The notes below the pieces were generated by a model. It was given only the letters and a program-made list of their open reading frames with translations. It did no database searches and was not told where the DNA came from. From Pseudomonas sp. KU26590 (GTDB taxonomy: Bacteria > Pseudomonadota > Gammaproteobacteria > Pseudomonadales > Pseudomonadaceae), in the NCBI RefSeq assembly GCF_026153515.1, contig NZ_CP110644.1:4777501-4841500 (forward strand): 64,000 nt of DNA, given 5' to 3'. This document shows, in pieces, positions 8,871-17,626 of this stretch. A program made the translations under genes and the position numbers. Numbering within the stretch: position 1 is the stretch's first letter; the number at the start of each line of letters is the position of its first letter.

Positions 8871-9671
8871 ATGGCCAGGACCCTTGCAGTGATGCAGCCT
8901 TATCTGTTCCCCTATCTGGGTTACTTTCAGCTCATTGCTGCCGCAGACGTCTTCGTCCTGGGAGACGATCTGCACTATGTGCGCTCTGGCTGGGTCAATC
9001 GCAACCGCATCCTGCACAACGGCGAAGCGAAGCTGATCAGCTTCCCGTTGAAAAAAGACCGTTTTCAGTTGCAGATCAATCAGCGCCAACTGTGTGACCA
9101 CTTCAGCGATGAAGCGCCACGGCTGATCGACCTGCTCGCCGAGAGTTATCGAGAGGCGCCCTACTTCGCGCAGGTCATGCCGCTGGTGGAGCGGCTGATC
9201 CGTTTCCCGCAGCAGAACATTGCGCTGTATGCCGAACACGCCATTCGTGAAATGTGTGCTTATCTACACATCGTGACGCCGATCCTGCGCAGCTCGGACC
9301 TGATTTTGGGTAGCGCTGCGGACAAGCAGGAGCGCATTATCCGCATCGCTCACACGTTTGAAGCCACCACGTTCATCACCCCGGAAGGCGGATCGGTTAT
9401 ATACGACCGTGATCACTTCGCCCGCAACGGCTTGCTGGTGCGGTTCTTCCGGATGAACCCGTTGGTGTATCGGCAGTTTCGGCAACCTTCTGTCGCCAAC
9501 CTGTCGATCATCGATGTGCTGATGTTCAACTGCGTCGAGCAGGTGCAGCAGATGTTGACCGAATACGGGCTGGACAAAAATCCACCCTGCGCGGGGCCGG
9601 GCATGATGCACGGGCTGGCGCAAAAACCTGACGTTGTCCTGACCGGGTCGCACCGGATCGCAGTGGAGTGA
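8871..9671 (+). CDS. WbqC-family protein
   Basis: A 266-residue protein beginning with the WbqC hallmark LAVMQPYLFPYLGYFQLIAA, followed by DVFVLGDDLHYVRSGWVNRN. No signal peptide or membrane segment is evident. WbqC proteins occur in O-antigen and capsule loci, often beside DegT aminotransferases. Their biochemistry is poorly defined, but a role in attaching an acyl or aminoacyl group to an amino sugar is a reasonable inference from this context. It lies 27 bases after the kinase gene and five bases before rfaH. SD: AAGGAGA upstream of ATG 8871. Confidence 0.85.
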   Translation: MARTLAVMQPYLFPYLGYFQLIAAADVFVLGDDLHYVRSGWVNRNRILHNGEAKLISFPLKKDRFQLQINQRQLCDHFSDEAPRLIDLLAESYREAPYFAQVMPLVERLIRFPQQNIALYAEHAIREMCAYLHIVTPILRSSDLILGSAADKQERIIRIAHTFEATTFITPEGGSVIYDRDHFARNGLLVRFFRMNPLVYRQFRQPSVANLSIIDVLMFNCVEQVQQMLTEYGLDKNPPCAGPGMMHGLAQKPDVVLTGSHRIAVE

Positions 9672-9676
9672 AGTGT

Positions 9677-10201
9677 ATGTCTGAAGTCGTCAATCGCGCC
9701 TGTGGCTCCGCGCGCTGGTATCTCATCCAGACCAAACCCCGCCAGGAAGCACGTGCGGCAGAGCACCTGCAACGTCAGCAGTTCGAGTGTTACCGCCCGG
9801 TCAAGCACGGCGAGAAAAAACGCGGCTCACGGGCGCCGGCCGAAGAAGAGCTGTTCCCCGGCTACCTGTTCATCCACATGGACCAGGCCAGCGACAACTG
9901 GTACCCGATCCGCTCGACCCGAGGCGTGGCGCGCATCGTCACCTTCGGCGGCCTGCCGGTTCCGGTGCAGGATGAGCTGATCGAACAGATCCGTCAGCGT
10001 CTGTTGGCGCCGCCGGCCAGGGTCGCCTTTCAAGAAGGTGAAACGGTGCGAATCACGGCCGAGGGCTTCAACGACGTCGAAGCAATCTTCCTCGCCGCCG
10101 ACGGTGATGAACGCGCGGTGATTCTGCTCAACCTGCTGCAGCGCGAGCAAAAGATCACCCTGCCGGTCAGCAGCCTGTCGCGGATGCAAGCGCAGGCTTA
10201 A
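9677..10201 (+). CDS. rfaH: RfaH-type transcription antiterminator (NusG paralogue) encoded inside the operon
   Basis: A 174-residue specialised NusG paralogue. The NGN domain begins RWYLIQTKPRQEARAAEHLQ and contains EEELFPGYLFIHMD and STRGVARIVTFGG, matching RfaH. A KOW-containing C-terminal domain follows from about residue 115 (FQEGETVRITAEGFNDVEAI). RfaH binds RNA polymerase paused at ops, suppresses pausing and Rho termination and recruits the ribosome, allowing long horizontally mobile operons to be read through. The ATG at 9677 has GGAG eight bases upstream; an in-frame GTG at 9668 is less likely. It is the eighth gene of the operon whose leader carries ops elements, so the operon probably makes its own antiterminator and could show positive feedback. 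Confidence 0.92.
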   Translation: MSEVVNRACGSARWYLIQTKPRQEARAAEHLQRQQFECYRPVKHGEKKRGSRAPAEEELFPGYLFIHMDQASDNWYPIRSTRGVARIVTFGGLPVPVQDELIEQIRQRLLAPPARVAFQEGETVRITAEGFNDVEAIFLAADGDERAVILLNLLQREQKITLPVSSLSRMQAQA

Positions 10202-10307
10202 CCGAGCCTTACTGCCCTTCAACTTCTTACACCCCTGACCCACACATCCTGATTCCCACGGGGCTGATGCTTTCAGCCTCTTGACCCCCCTTCGCCCGGA
10301 ACTCGCC

Positions 10308-11309
10308 ATGACCCAGAAAACCACGCTGGTGACGCTCACCTATGGTGATCGTTTCAACTACCTGCACACGCTGGTCAGCCGCTCGCTGGAGAGCCCGCTG
10401 ATCGATCGCGTGATCATCGTCAGCAACGCGTCCACCGCGCCGCTGGACACCCTGCGCAGCACCTGGCCGAATCAGGTCAGCGTGATCTACATGCACGAGA
10501 ACACCGGTTCCGCGCGGGGTTACTCGGTGGGGATTCAGGCCGCACTGGACGCCGGCGCCGAGCACATCTGGCTGATGGACGACGACAACGCGCCGACCAT
10601 CAACGCCATCGCCACCCTGCATCAGGTGCTTGAAGAACGTAAGCGCGTCGACGGCGAAGACAAGGCCGCCGTGCTGGGCTTTCGTCCGACCCATCAGGCG
10701 GACATCGCCGCTGGCGTACCGAACCGCTTCGCCATTCAACGCCGCTCGAGCTTCTTCGGTTTCCACATCGCGCAACTGCCGTACAAGATCTGGCGCCGAC
10801 TGCCGTGGGGGGCGCCGCAAAGCCCGCACAGCAAACTGCCGCTGGTGCAGTTGCCGTTCGCCACGTATGGCGGCCTGCTCGCCCACCGCAATCTGTATCG
10901 CCGCATCGGTCTGCCACTGGACGCCTTGATGCTTTACGCCGATGACAGCGAATACACCTTTCGTATCACCGCCGGTGGCGGCCGGATCTTCCTGGTGCCG
11001 GATGCGTTGCTCGATGACCTGGAAAACTCGTGGAACATCAAGGCGCGCACCAACAACATCTACGAGAGCTTCCTGCTGGGCGGCTCGGACTTGCGCGCCT
11101 ACTACGGCGCGCGCAACCAGGCCTGGTTCGACAAAAACATCTGGGCCAATTCGTCGCTGCTGTACGGCCTCAACCGCTGGGTGTTCTTCCGCCTGCTGCG
11201 GCTGATCGCCAAGCGACGCGGTGCCGAGGAGCGCCTTGGCCTGATCGAGCAAGCCATCCGCGACGGCGAGTCCGGGGTCCTGGGTCTGAATCAGTCGTAT
11301 CCACTATGA
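10308..11309 (+). CDS. Family 2 glycosyltransferase (galactofuranosyl/rhamnosyl-transferase type)
   Basis: A 333-residue GT-A enzyme. It begins TQKTTLVTLTYGDRFNYL, has a GSARGYSVGI nucleotide-binding region, and carries the metal-binding DDDN at residues 91-94 in HIWLMDDDNAPT. A second acidic patch, MLYADDSEYTFRI, is typical of GlfT/WbbL-like transferases. A TTG-initiated frame opens at 10281, but the ATG at 10308 fits the fold better; the SD is weak. The gap of 106 bases after rfaH holds no obvious terminator. The stop overlaps the start of the next GT by four bases (ATGA), so the two are translationally coupled. Confidence 0.87.
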   Translation: MTQKTTLVTLTYGDRFNYLHTLVSRSLESPLIDRVIIVSNASTAPLDTLRSTWPNQVSVIYMHENTGSARGYSVGIQAALDAGAEHIWLMDDDNAPTINAIATLHQVLEERKRVDGEDKAAVLGFRPTHQADIAAGVPNRFAIQRRSSFFGFHIAQLPYKIWRRLPWGAPQSPHSKLPLVQLPFATYGGLLAHRNLYRRIGLPLDALMLYADDSEYTFRITAGGGRIFLVPDALLDDLENSWNIKARTNNIYESFLLGGSDLRAYYGARNQAWFDKNIWANSSLLYGLNRWVFFRLLRLIAKRRGAEERLGLIEQAIRDGESGVLGLNQSYPL

Positions 11310-12559
11310 AAATACTGTTCATCAGCAGCCTGTATGCCCCTCACATTGGAGGCGGCGCGGAAATCATTCTTCAGCGGACGGTCGAAGGCCTGCAGCAGCG
11401 CGGCTGTGAAGTCAGCGTGCTGGTGACCGGTCCAGACGCGGGCCTGAGCGTTGAAGCGGTGAACGGCGTCAAGGTCTACCGCGCCGGCCTGCGTAACTTC
11501 TACTGGCATTTCGGTACGCAACGGCCTGGCCGTCTGGCGCGCCTGGGCTGGCACCTGCGCGACCGCTACAACGGCGCAATGCGCCGCTACGTGAAACAGG
11601 TCATCGGCAACGAGCAGCCGCAGCTGGTGGTCTGCCACAACCTGGCCGGCTGGTCGGTTTCGGTCTGGGACGAGATCACCGCCACAGGGTTGCCGATCGT
11701 GCAGGTGCTGCATGACATGTACCTGATGTGCCCGAGCGGCAACATGTTCAAGCGCGGCCAGTGCTGCCAGCAGCAATGCGGCAGTTGCCAGACCTTTCGC
11801 AGGGGCCACGACGCGCGCTCGGCGCAGGTCGCGGCGGTGGTCGGGGTTAGCCGCTTCATCCTTGAAAAGCTGCAGCTGCGCGGTTATTTCAGCGCCGCCA
11901 GCCCGTACGTCGTGCACAACGCCAGCCCGTTCACGCCGCCGACCGCCTCGCCCCATCAAAGGCGGCAAGCGGACCTGGTGGCAAAAAAAGCGCCGTTGCG
12001 CTTCGGCTACATGGGCACGCTGTCCCATCAGAAAGGCGTGGCCTGGCTGATCGAGCAATTTCAGCGACTGCCTTTCGACGCCACGCTGCAGATCGCAGGC
12101 CGTGGCCAGAATGATGACGAAGCCACGTTCAAGGCGCTGGCGACTTCGTCGAGGATCAGCTTCGTCGGGTATCAGAAGCCTGAAGAGTTCTACCTCCAGA
12201 TCGACGTCGCCGTGGTGCCGTCGCTGTGGAACGAGCCGTTCGGCATGGTCGCGGTCGAGGCCTGCGCCCACTCGGTGCCTGTGATTGCCAGCCGCATGGG
12301 CGGTTTGCCGGAGATCATTCAGGACCCGCTCAACGGCTTGCTGTGCGACCCGCAGGATCCCGACTCACTGGGCCAGGCGATGTTGCGCTTGCATCAGAAC
12401 CCGGAATTACTCGCGCGTCTGAGCGGTCAGGCGCGGGTCAGCGTGGCGTCGTTACTGAACCTTGCGTTGATGCTCGACAGTTACCAAAGCATTTTTGCCC
12501 AGACGCTGCTGGACGACGTCGCCCAGCGCAACCGGCATGCCCTGCCGCACCCGGTTTGA
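11306..12559 (+). CDS. Family 4 glycosyltransferase
   Basis: A 417-residue GT-B enzyme. The N-terminal domain opens KILFISSLYAPHIGGGAEII and is followed by a cysteine-rich insert around residues 145-165 (CPSGNMFKRGQCCQQQCGSC), which may bind metal. The C-terminal donor domain has FGYMGTLSHQKGV, and the E-x7-E motif lies in EPFGMVAVEACAHSVPVIAS. It adds a sugar from a nucleotide donor to the growing repeat unit at the cytoplasmic face. The four-base overlap with the upstream GT2 fixes the start at 11306. The cysteine-rich loop recurs in some GT4 members, and its function is not known to me. Confidence 0.9.
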   Translation: MKILFISSLYAPHIGGGAEIILQRTVEGLQQRGCEVSVLVTGPDAGLSVEAVNGVKVYRAGLRNFYWHFGTQRPGRLARLGWHLRDRYNGAMRRYVKQVIGNEQPQLVVCHNLAGWSVSVWDEITATGLPIVQVLHDMYLMCPSGNMFKRGQCCQQQCGSCQTFRRGHDARSAQVAAVVGVSRFILEKLQLRGYFSAASPYVVHNASPFTPPTASPHQRRQADLVAKKAPLRFGYMGTLSHQKGVAWLIEQFQRLPFDATLQIAGRGQNDDEATFKALATSSRISFVGYQKPEEFYLQIDVAVVPSLWNEPFGMVAVEACAHSVPVIASRMGGLPEIIQDPLNGLLCDPQDPDSLGQAMLRLHQNPELLARLSGQARVSVASLLNLALMLDSYQSIFAQTLLDDVAQRNRHALPHPV

Positions 12560-12580
12560 GCTGCACCCGTTTTGAACACA

Positions 12581-12605
12581 CCGGCATGCACCTTCGTCAT
12601 GCCGG
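12581..12605 (+). other. Intercistronic hairpin
   Basis: CCGGCATG at 12581-12588 pairs perfectly with CATGCCGG at 12598-12605 around a nine-base loop. There is no following T-run, so this is more likely an mRNA processing or attenuation structure inside the operon than an intrinsic terminator. Confidence 0.5.
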
Positions 12606-12675
12606 GATTACCGCCGACGGCCCGAGACCTACCTGAGCAAGCGCTCCGGACCGTGCCTCTTCATTGAGACAAGCC

Positions 12676-13998
12676 ATGCCCATCCCTTACCTGTCCCGGC
12701 TACGACGACCCTCGGCGGTCCTGTTGCTGGGCTTGTTGATCAGTTGCATCACGCGGGCTGACGAAGCGTTCATCATCGGCGTCGACACGCACTTGATGAA
12801 CAAACCCGGCACCTCCGCCCGCGCGTTGCAGCTGCTGAAAGCGGCGGGGGTCGACTCGGTGCGCGACGACGCCTACTGGTCCAGCGCCGAGCCCCGACGA
12901 GGGTTGTTGAAGATCGAGCCTTCGTGGCAGTCATTCCTGAGCACAGCACAGGAGCACAGCCTGCGGCCGCTGTTGGTGCTGGGCTACGGCAACCCGTTTT
13001 ACGAGAACTACGCCAAACCCCGAAAACCCTCGATGCGCGACGCTTTCGGCAACTACGCCAGCTTCGTCACCCGTCAGCTCACCGACAGCGTCGACTTCTA
13101 CGAGATCTGGAACGAGTGGGACAAGGAAAACCCGGTCGACCCAGGGTTCGCCAAGGACTACAGCCTGCTCATCGAACAAACCGCCCAGCGCATTCGCGCC
13201 AATCAGCGGCCGATGGTGATTCTGGCCGGCGCCGTGACCAGCCAGGGCATGGACCTGGGGTTTGCCGACCGGCTGGTGGAGTCGGGGGTGCTCAACCATG
13301 TCGACGGGCTGTCGCTTCATCCGTATGTGTATTGTCGTTCGGATGAGCGCAACACCCCGGAAAACTGGATTGCCTGGCTGCGGCGGATCAGCGAGGACTT
13401 GAAGGACAAGAACCACAACAAAGGCCCGGTGCCGCTGTACCTCACCGAAATGGGCTGGCCCAGTAACGAAGGGCGCTGCGGCGGTGATGAGAAGATTCAG
13501 GCGGCGTTCCTGGCGCGCAGTTTCTTCCTGGCGCAGACGATGCCCAACATCAAGGGCATGTGGTGGAACGGCCTGCTCAACGACGGTCCCGACGGCACTG
13601 ACCCGGAGCAGAACTTCGGTCTGCTCCATCAGGACCTGAGCATCAAGCAGGCGTACCTGACGCTGAAGGCCATCAGCCCGACGCTGCATCAGTTTCGTTA
13701 CGACGCTGAAAAGAGTCGCGAAATCGACTCGCAATACCTGCTGCGGTTCGCCAAGGGTTCGGAACAGATCATGGTCGCCTGGACCGCCGGGCTGCCGCGA
13801 TCGATCAAGGTCGACGCCAGCAGCGTGCTGGGCGGCAACGTGCAATACATCGACACCCGCCAGCCGCAACACGGGCTGGTCGACAGCGGTATCCCGTGGA
13901 ACTGCAACGACGGGCGTTGCTCGGCGCAAGTGCCGATTGATGACTTCCCGAAAATAATAAGCCTGGGCACACGCCCGGCACTCTTTGCCTTGCCCTGA
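12676..13998 (+). CDS. PslG-like glycoside hydrolase (GH39-type), exported
   Basis: A 440-residue protein with a signal peptide (basic start, then AVLLLGLLISCITRADE). The TIM-barrel catalytic glutamates are visible: the acid/base Glu147 in FYEIWNEWDKENP and the nucleophile Glu258 in LYLTEMGWPSNEG. PslG of P. aeruginosa is a periplasmic/extracellular GH39 endoglycosidase that trims the Psl polymer, and the context here is equivalent. The enzyme probably cleaves this operon's own product during assembly or clears stalled lipid-linked chains. Start 12676 (ATG) was preferred to the TTG at 12664. The polymer specificity is inferred only from operon membership. Confidence 0.83.
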   Translation: MPIPYLSRLRRPSAVLLLGLLISCITRADEAFIIGVDTHLMNKPGTSARALQLLKAAGVDSVRDDAYWSSAEPRRGLLKIEPSWQSFLSTAQEHSLRPLLVLGYGNPFYENYAKPRKPSMRDAFGNYASFVTRQLTDSVDFYEIWNEWDKENPVDPGFAKDYSLLIEQTAQRIRANQRPMVILAGAVTSQGMDLGFADRLVESGVLNHVDGLSLHPYVYCRSDERNTPENWIAWLRRISEDLKDKNHNKGPVPLYLTEMGWPSNEGRCGGDEKIQAAFLARSFFLAQTMPNIKGMWWNGLLNDGPDGTDPEQNFGLLHQDLSIKQAYLTLKAISPTLHQFRYDAEKSREIDSQYLLRFAKGSEQIMVAWTAGLPRSIKVDASSVLGGNVQYIDTRQPQHGLVDSGIPWNCNDGRCSAQVPIDDFPKIISLGTRPALFALP

Positions 13999-14038
13999 GT
14001 TCTGCCTTTTTTATTCCGGCCCGCCTTTCGAGCGCCCC

Positions 14039-14084
14039 TTCATTCAGGGTGCTGACGCCCTCTTTCACTCAGGGCGCTGACGGC
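14039..14084 (+). repeat. Short imperfect direct repeat, two 21-base copies
   Basis: TTCATTCAGGGTGCTGACGCC at 14039-14059 is repeated as TTCACTCAGGGCGCTGACGG and one further C at 14064-14084, with three differences. It lies in the 127-base gap between the PslG-like gene and the next glycosyltransferase gene. Confidence 0.6.
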
Positions 14085-14125
14085 TCTGCGCACGACCCCT
14101 TTATCTCTTCTACAGGTCGACCCCA

Positions 14126-15244
14126 ATGATTGTGATCAATGCACGTTTTCTGACCCAGGAATTGCGTGGTGTTCAACGCTTCGCCGAACAGATCTGCCTG
14201 GCCCTCAAGCAACTGCGCGAAGACGTCGTGTTTGTTGCCCCCCATGGTATTCAGATGCACGAGAGCGCCAAGGCCCTGGATGTGCAATGCATTGGCAGCC
14301 ACAGCGGCCACCTGTGGGAACAACTGGACCTGCCGCTGTACCTGCGCCGTCAGGGCAACCCGCTGCTGATTTCCCTGTGCAGCACCGCGCCGCTGTTGTA
14401 CGGCAATCAGATCGCCACCCACCACGACGTCACCTATGTGCGTCACCCGGAAAGCTACACGCGCACGTTCCGCCTGCTCTACCGGACCATGACGCCGATC
14501 ATGCTGTCGCGGATCAAATCGCTGCTGACGGTGAGCGCCTTCTCCAAGGGCGAAATCTCGCAGTTTTACAAATTCCCGGAGAAGAAAATCTTCGTGGTGC
14601 CCAATGCCGTCAGCGGTGCGTTCCAACCGGGCCCGCCGCTCAAAGAGCAACAGGACTACCTGCTGGCGGTGTCTTCGCCCAGTGCACACAAGAATTTCAG
14701 CCGGATGATTCAGGCGTTCCTGCTGCTGCGCGGCCACGATGATCTGCAGCTGCGCATCGTCGGTGGCGCCAGCGGGATCTTCAGCGACGACAACCTGCAA
14801 CGCCTGGCCAGTCGTGACCCGCGCATCCGCTTTCTGGGGCGCCTGAGCGATGAGGAACTGATCAGCCAGTACCAGGGCGCAACCGCCTTTGTGTTTCCGT
14901 CGCTGTATGAAGGCTTCGGCATTCCGCCCCTGGAAGCTCAGGCGTGTGGTTGCCCGGTGCTGGCAGCAAACGCGGCGTCGATTCCTGAAGTGCTGCAGGC
15001 CAGCGCGCTGTATTTCGACCCGCTGGACATTGACCACATGGCCGCCGCCATGGGACGCATTCTGACCGACATGCCGCTGCGCCTGTCCCTGCGCCGACGC
15101 GGGCTGAACAACGTCACGCGGTTTTCCTGGGAAGAGTCGGCACGACAGGTGTCCCAACGCATCGACGCGCTACTGAGTCCGGCCAGAGACCGACGCAGCA
15201 GCCAGGGCAGCGATGCCCTGGGTCGCGAATCGTCCAGCAACTGA
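14126..15244 (+). CDS. Family 4 glycosyltransferase
   Basis: A 372-residue GT-B enzyme. It begins IVINARFLTQELRGVQRFAE, a pattern common in GT4 enzymes of capsule loci. THHDVTYVRHPESY lies in the inter-domain region, and the C-terminal donor-binding segment has FVFPSLYEGFGIPPLEAQAC, including the second conserved glutamate. No membrane segments are seen. The stop is nine bases before the acyltransferase gene. Sugar specificity cannot be read from sequence. Confidence 0.9.
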   Translation: MIVINARFLTQELRGVQRFAEQICLALKQLREDVVFVAPHGIQMHESAKALDVQCIGSHSGHLWEQLDLPLYLRRQGNPLLISLCSTAPLLYGNQIATHHDVTYVRHPESYTRTFRLLYRTMTPIMLSRIKSLLTVSAFSKGEISQFYKFPEKKIFVVPNAVSGAFQPGPPLKEQQDYLLAVSSPSAHKNFSRMIQAFLLLRGHDDLQLRIVGGASGIFSDDNLQRLASRDPRIRFLGRLSDEELISQYQGATAFVFPSLYEGFGIPPLEAQACGCPVLAANAASIPEVLQASALYFDPLDIDHMAAAMGRILTDMPLRLSLRRRGLNNVTRFSWEESARQVSQRIDALLSPARDRRSSQGSDALGRESSSN

Positions 15245-15253
15245 GGCACTGCA

Positions 15254-16294
15254 ATGAAACGCCTTGCCTATCTCGACGCATTGCGCGGCATCGCCGCCTT
15301 GATGGTGGTCTTCACCCATTTGTACGAACCGGTCATCGGTCACGACTGGGTGCTGGATTACCTGATCGACCCCGGCAAGTTAGGGGTGCTGTGGTTTTTC
15401 ATGATCAGCGGCGTAGTGATTCCCTACAGCCTCAAGCCGGTGCCCGACGGCGCCCGCCGCTTTCTGATCTCGCGCTTCATGCGCCTGTACCCGGCCTACT
15501 GGCTGTCACTGGTGCTGTTTGTGCTGATGCTTCAGTTGACCGGCGCGCCGCTGCCGCCCTGGCCGCAGATCGTCGCCAACCTGACGATGGTGCAGACGGC
15601 ACTGGGCTTCAACGACGTGATCGGCCTGTACTGGACGCTGTTCATTGAACTGGTGTTCTACGGTCTGTGCCTGGGGTTGTTCATCGCCGGCAAGCTCTAC
15701 GACCTGGCGTACCGGGCGCGCTGTTCGCTGGTGTTTCTGCTCGCTGCGCTGGCGTTGGGCATTGCCCGCGCGCTGACCGAACACAAACTGCCGGTGGCGC
15801 TGCCCCTGGCGTTGTCGCTGATGTTCTTCGGCTCGGTGTGGCGCCAGTGGTTGCTGGCTGAACACAGCGCGGCGCTGACGCAGAACCTGAAAATGCTGTT
15901 TGTTGCCTTCACCGTGCTGTTGCCGCCGACGCTGATCATGGCCTACAGCGAAGACATGGGCACCGGCGAAACCTGGGGGCGTTACTGCTTCACCTACGCC
16001 GTGGCCATTGTCAGCTTCGTGCTGCTGACCCGCAGTGTGCGTCTGAATCACCCGGCGCTGGTCTGGCTGGGCGCAGTGAGTTACACGCTGTACCTGCTGC
16101 ACCCGTCGATGGGCATGCTCAGCGCATTCCTGCTGCGCGGCACCGACGCACCGGCCCTGCTGGTGGCGCTGGTCGCGACAGTGCTGACCCTCTGCGCCGC
16201 CCATCTGTGCTTTCGCTGCATCGAACACCCTTTCATCCAGCTCGGAAAACGCCTCAATAACCGCAACGCCAAGACGCAGCCTGTGAGCGTCTGA
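15254..16294 (+). CDS. Membrane O-acyltransferase (acyltransferase family 3, OafA-like)
   Basis: A 346-residue integral membrane protein with about ten hydrophobic segments. The N-terminus RLAYLDALRGIAALMVVFTH carries the conserved family motif with the catalytic-candidate His22. A second family feature, SRFMRLYPAYWLSLVL, follows. Family 3 enzymes transfer acetyl or other acyl groups to sugars of surface polysaccharides at the inner membrane. It sits tightly behind a GT4 gene (nine-base gap). It predicts an O-acylated exopolysaccharide; the acyl group is unknown. Confidence 0.9.
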   Translation: MKRLAYLDALRGIAALMVVFTHLYEPVIGHDWVLDYLIDPGKLGVLWFFMISGVVIPYSLKPVPDGARRFLISRFMRLYPAYWLSLVLFVLMLQLTGAPLPPWPQIVANLTMVQTALGFNDVIGLYWTLFIELVFYGLCLGLFIAGKLYDLAYRARCSLVFLLAALALGIARALTEHKLPVALPLALSLMFFGSVWRQWLLAEHSAALTQNLKMLFVAFTVLLPPTLIMAYSEDMGTGETWGRYCFTYAVAIVSFVLLTRSVRLNHPALVWLGAVSYTLYLLHPSMGMLSAFLLRGTDAPALLVALVATVLTLCAAHLCFRCIEHPFIQLGKRLNNRNAKTQPVSV

Positions 16295-16389
16295 TTTAGC
16301 GCCTGCGCACATGGAAAGGCATGGAATCGCCCTCGCGAGCTTCGCTCGACGTGCCGGGCGTCCCTCAGCCGTTAATGCAGAGAATTCCA

Positions 16390-17613
16390 ATGAAAATTGC
16401 AATCGTCCACGACTGGTTGGTGACGTACGCCGGTGCCGAAAGGGTTTTGGCATCGCTGATCAACATCTGGCCCGAGGCGGATCTGTTCTCCGTCATCGAT
16501 TTCCTTAGCGACCAGGACCGCGCCCAGTTGGGCGGCAAAGTCGCGAAAACCACGTTCATCCAGCGCCTGCCCAAGGCCAAGACCAAGTACCAGCGCTACC
16601 TGCCGCTGATGCCGATGGCCATCGAGCAACTGGACCTGTCCGGTTACGACCTGATCATCAGCAGCAGCCACGCGGTGGCCAAAGGCGTGTTGTGCGGGCC
16701 GGACCAGTTGCACATCAGCTACGTGCACTCGCCGATCCGCTACGCCTGGGACCTGCAGCATCAGTACCTCAAAGAGGCGAACCTGAGCAGCGGCCTGAAA
16801 GGCAAAGTGGCGCGGATGATCCTGCACTACATGCGCATGTGGGATCAGCGCACTGCCGCCGGTGTCGATGACTTCATCGCCAACTCGCACTTCATTGGCG
16901 CGCGCATCACCAAGGCCTATCGTCGCGAATCCACGGTGATCTACCCGCCGGTGGACACCCGCGGTTTCGCGCTGCAGGAACAGAAGCAGGATTACTACTT
17001 CACCGCCTCGCGCATGGTCCCGTACAAGCGCATGCCGATGATCATCGAAGCCTTCGCGGCGATGCCGAACAAGCGCCTGGTGGTGATCGGCGACGGTCCG
17101 GAAATGGAAAAGGCCAAGGCCGCTGCCGCCCACGCGCCGAACGTCACGCTGCTGGGTTATCAGCCGTTTGCGGTGTTGCAGGAACACATGAGCAACGCCA
17201 AGGCGTTCGTGTTTGCCGCCGAGGAAGATTTCGGCATCAGCCCGGTGGAAGCCCAGGCCTGCGGCACGCCGGTCATCGCGTTTGCCAAGGGTGGCGTGGT
17301 GGAAACGGTCTGCGGTCTGGATCATCCGCAGCCGACCGGCGTGCTCTACCCGGAGCAGAGCGTGGCGTCGCTGATGGCCGCCATCGAGACGTTCGAGATC
17401 AACGGTTCACGCATCACCGCGCAAGCTTGCCGGACCAACGCCGAGCGCTTCAGCGAAGCCCGCTTCGAACTGGAAATGCGCCAGTTCGTCGAGACCCGCC
17501 TGACTGCTGCCCGTCAAAGCCGCCAGCCTGCGCCCACCCGGCCGATCCAGATCGCGCCGACGCTGGTCAGCAGCGACCTCTCCGCCCGCGTTGTTCCGAT
17601 CAAATCCGTCTGA
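16390..17613 (+). CDS. Family 4 glycosyltransferase (WbaZ/mannosyltransferase-like)
   Basis: A 407-residue GT-B enzyme. The start KIAIVHDWLVTYAGAERVL and the segment ISYVHSPIRYAWDL are strongly typical of mannosyl/rhamnosyl GT4 enzymes of colanic-acid and O-antigen loci. The donor site contains FAAEEDFGISPVEAQACGTP with the E-x7-E spacing. The upstream frame opens at 16321, but the N-terminal beta strand begins at MKIAIVHDW, so 16390 was taken as the start; ATG 16375 is the alternative. It is followed after 13 bases by the initiating transferase gene. Confidence 0.9.
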   Translation: MKIAIVHDWLVTYAGAERVLASLINIWPEADLFSVIDFLSDQDRAQLGGKVAKTTFIQRLPKAKTKYQRYLPLMPMAIEQLDLSGYDLIISSSHAVAKGVLCGPDQLHISYVHSPIRYAWDLQHQYLKEANLSSGLKGKVARMILHYMRMWDQRTAAGVDDFIANSHFIGARITKAYRRESTVIYPPVDTRGFALQEQKQDYYFTASRMVPYKRMPMIIEAFAAMPNKRLVVIGDGPEMEKAKAAAAHAPNVTLLGYQPFAVLQEHMSNAKAFVFAAEEDFGISPVEAQACGTPVIAFAKGGVVETVCGLDHPQPTGVLYPEQSVASLMAAIETFEINGSRITAQACRTNAERFSEARFELEMRQFVETRLTAARQSRQPAPTRPIQIAPTLVSSDLSARVVPIKSV

Positions 17614-17626
17614 GCGAGCCCAGCCT

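Noticed and set aside
6942..9239. 765-codon open frame on the minus strand under the Wzc-like kinase gene
   Set aside because: A high-GC shadow: it is antisense to a gene with complete kinase motifs, has no ribosome site and no recognisable domain.
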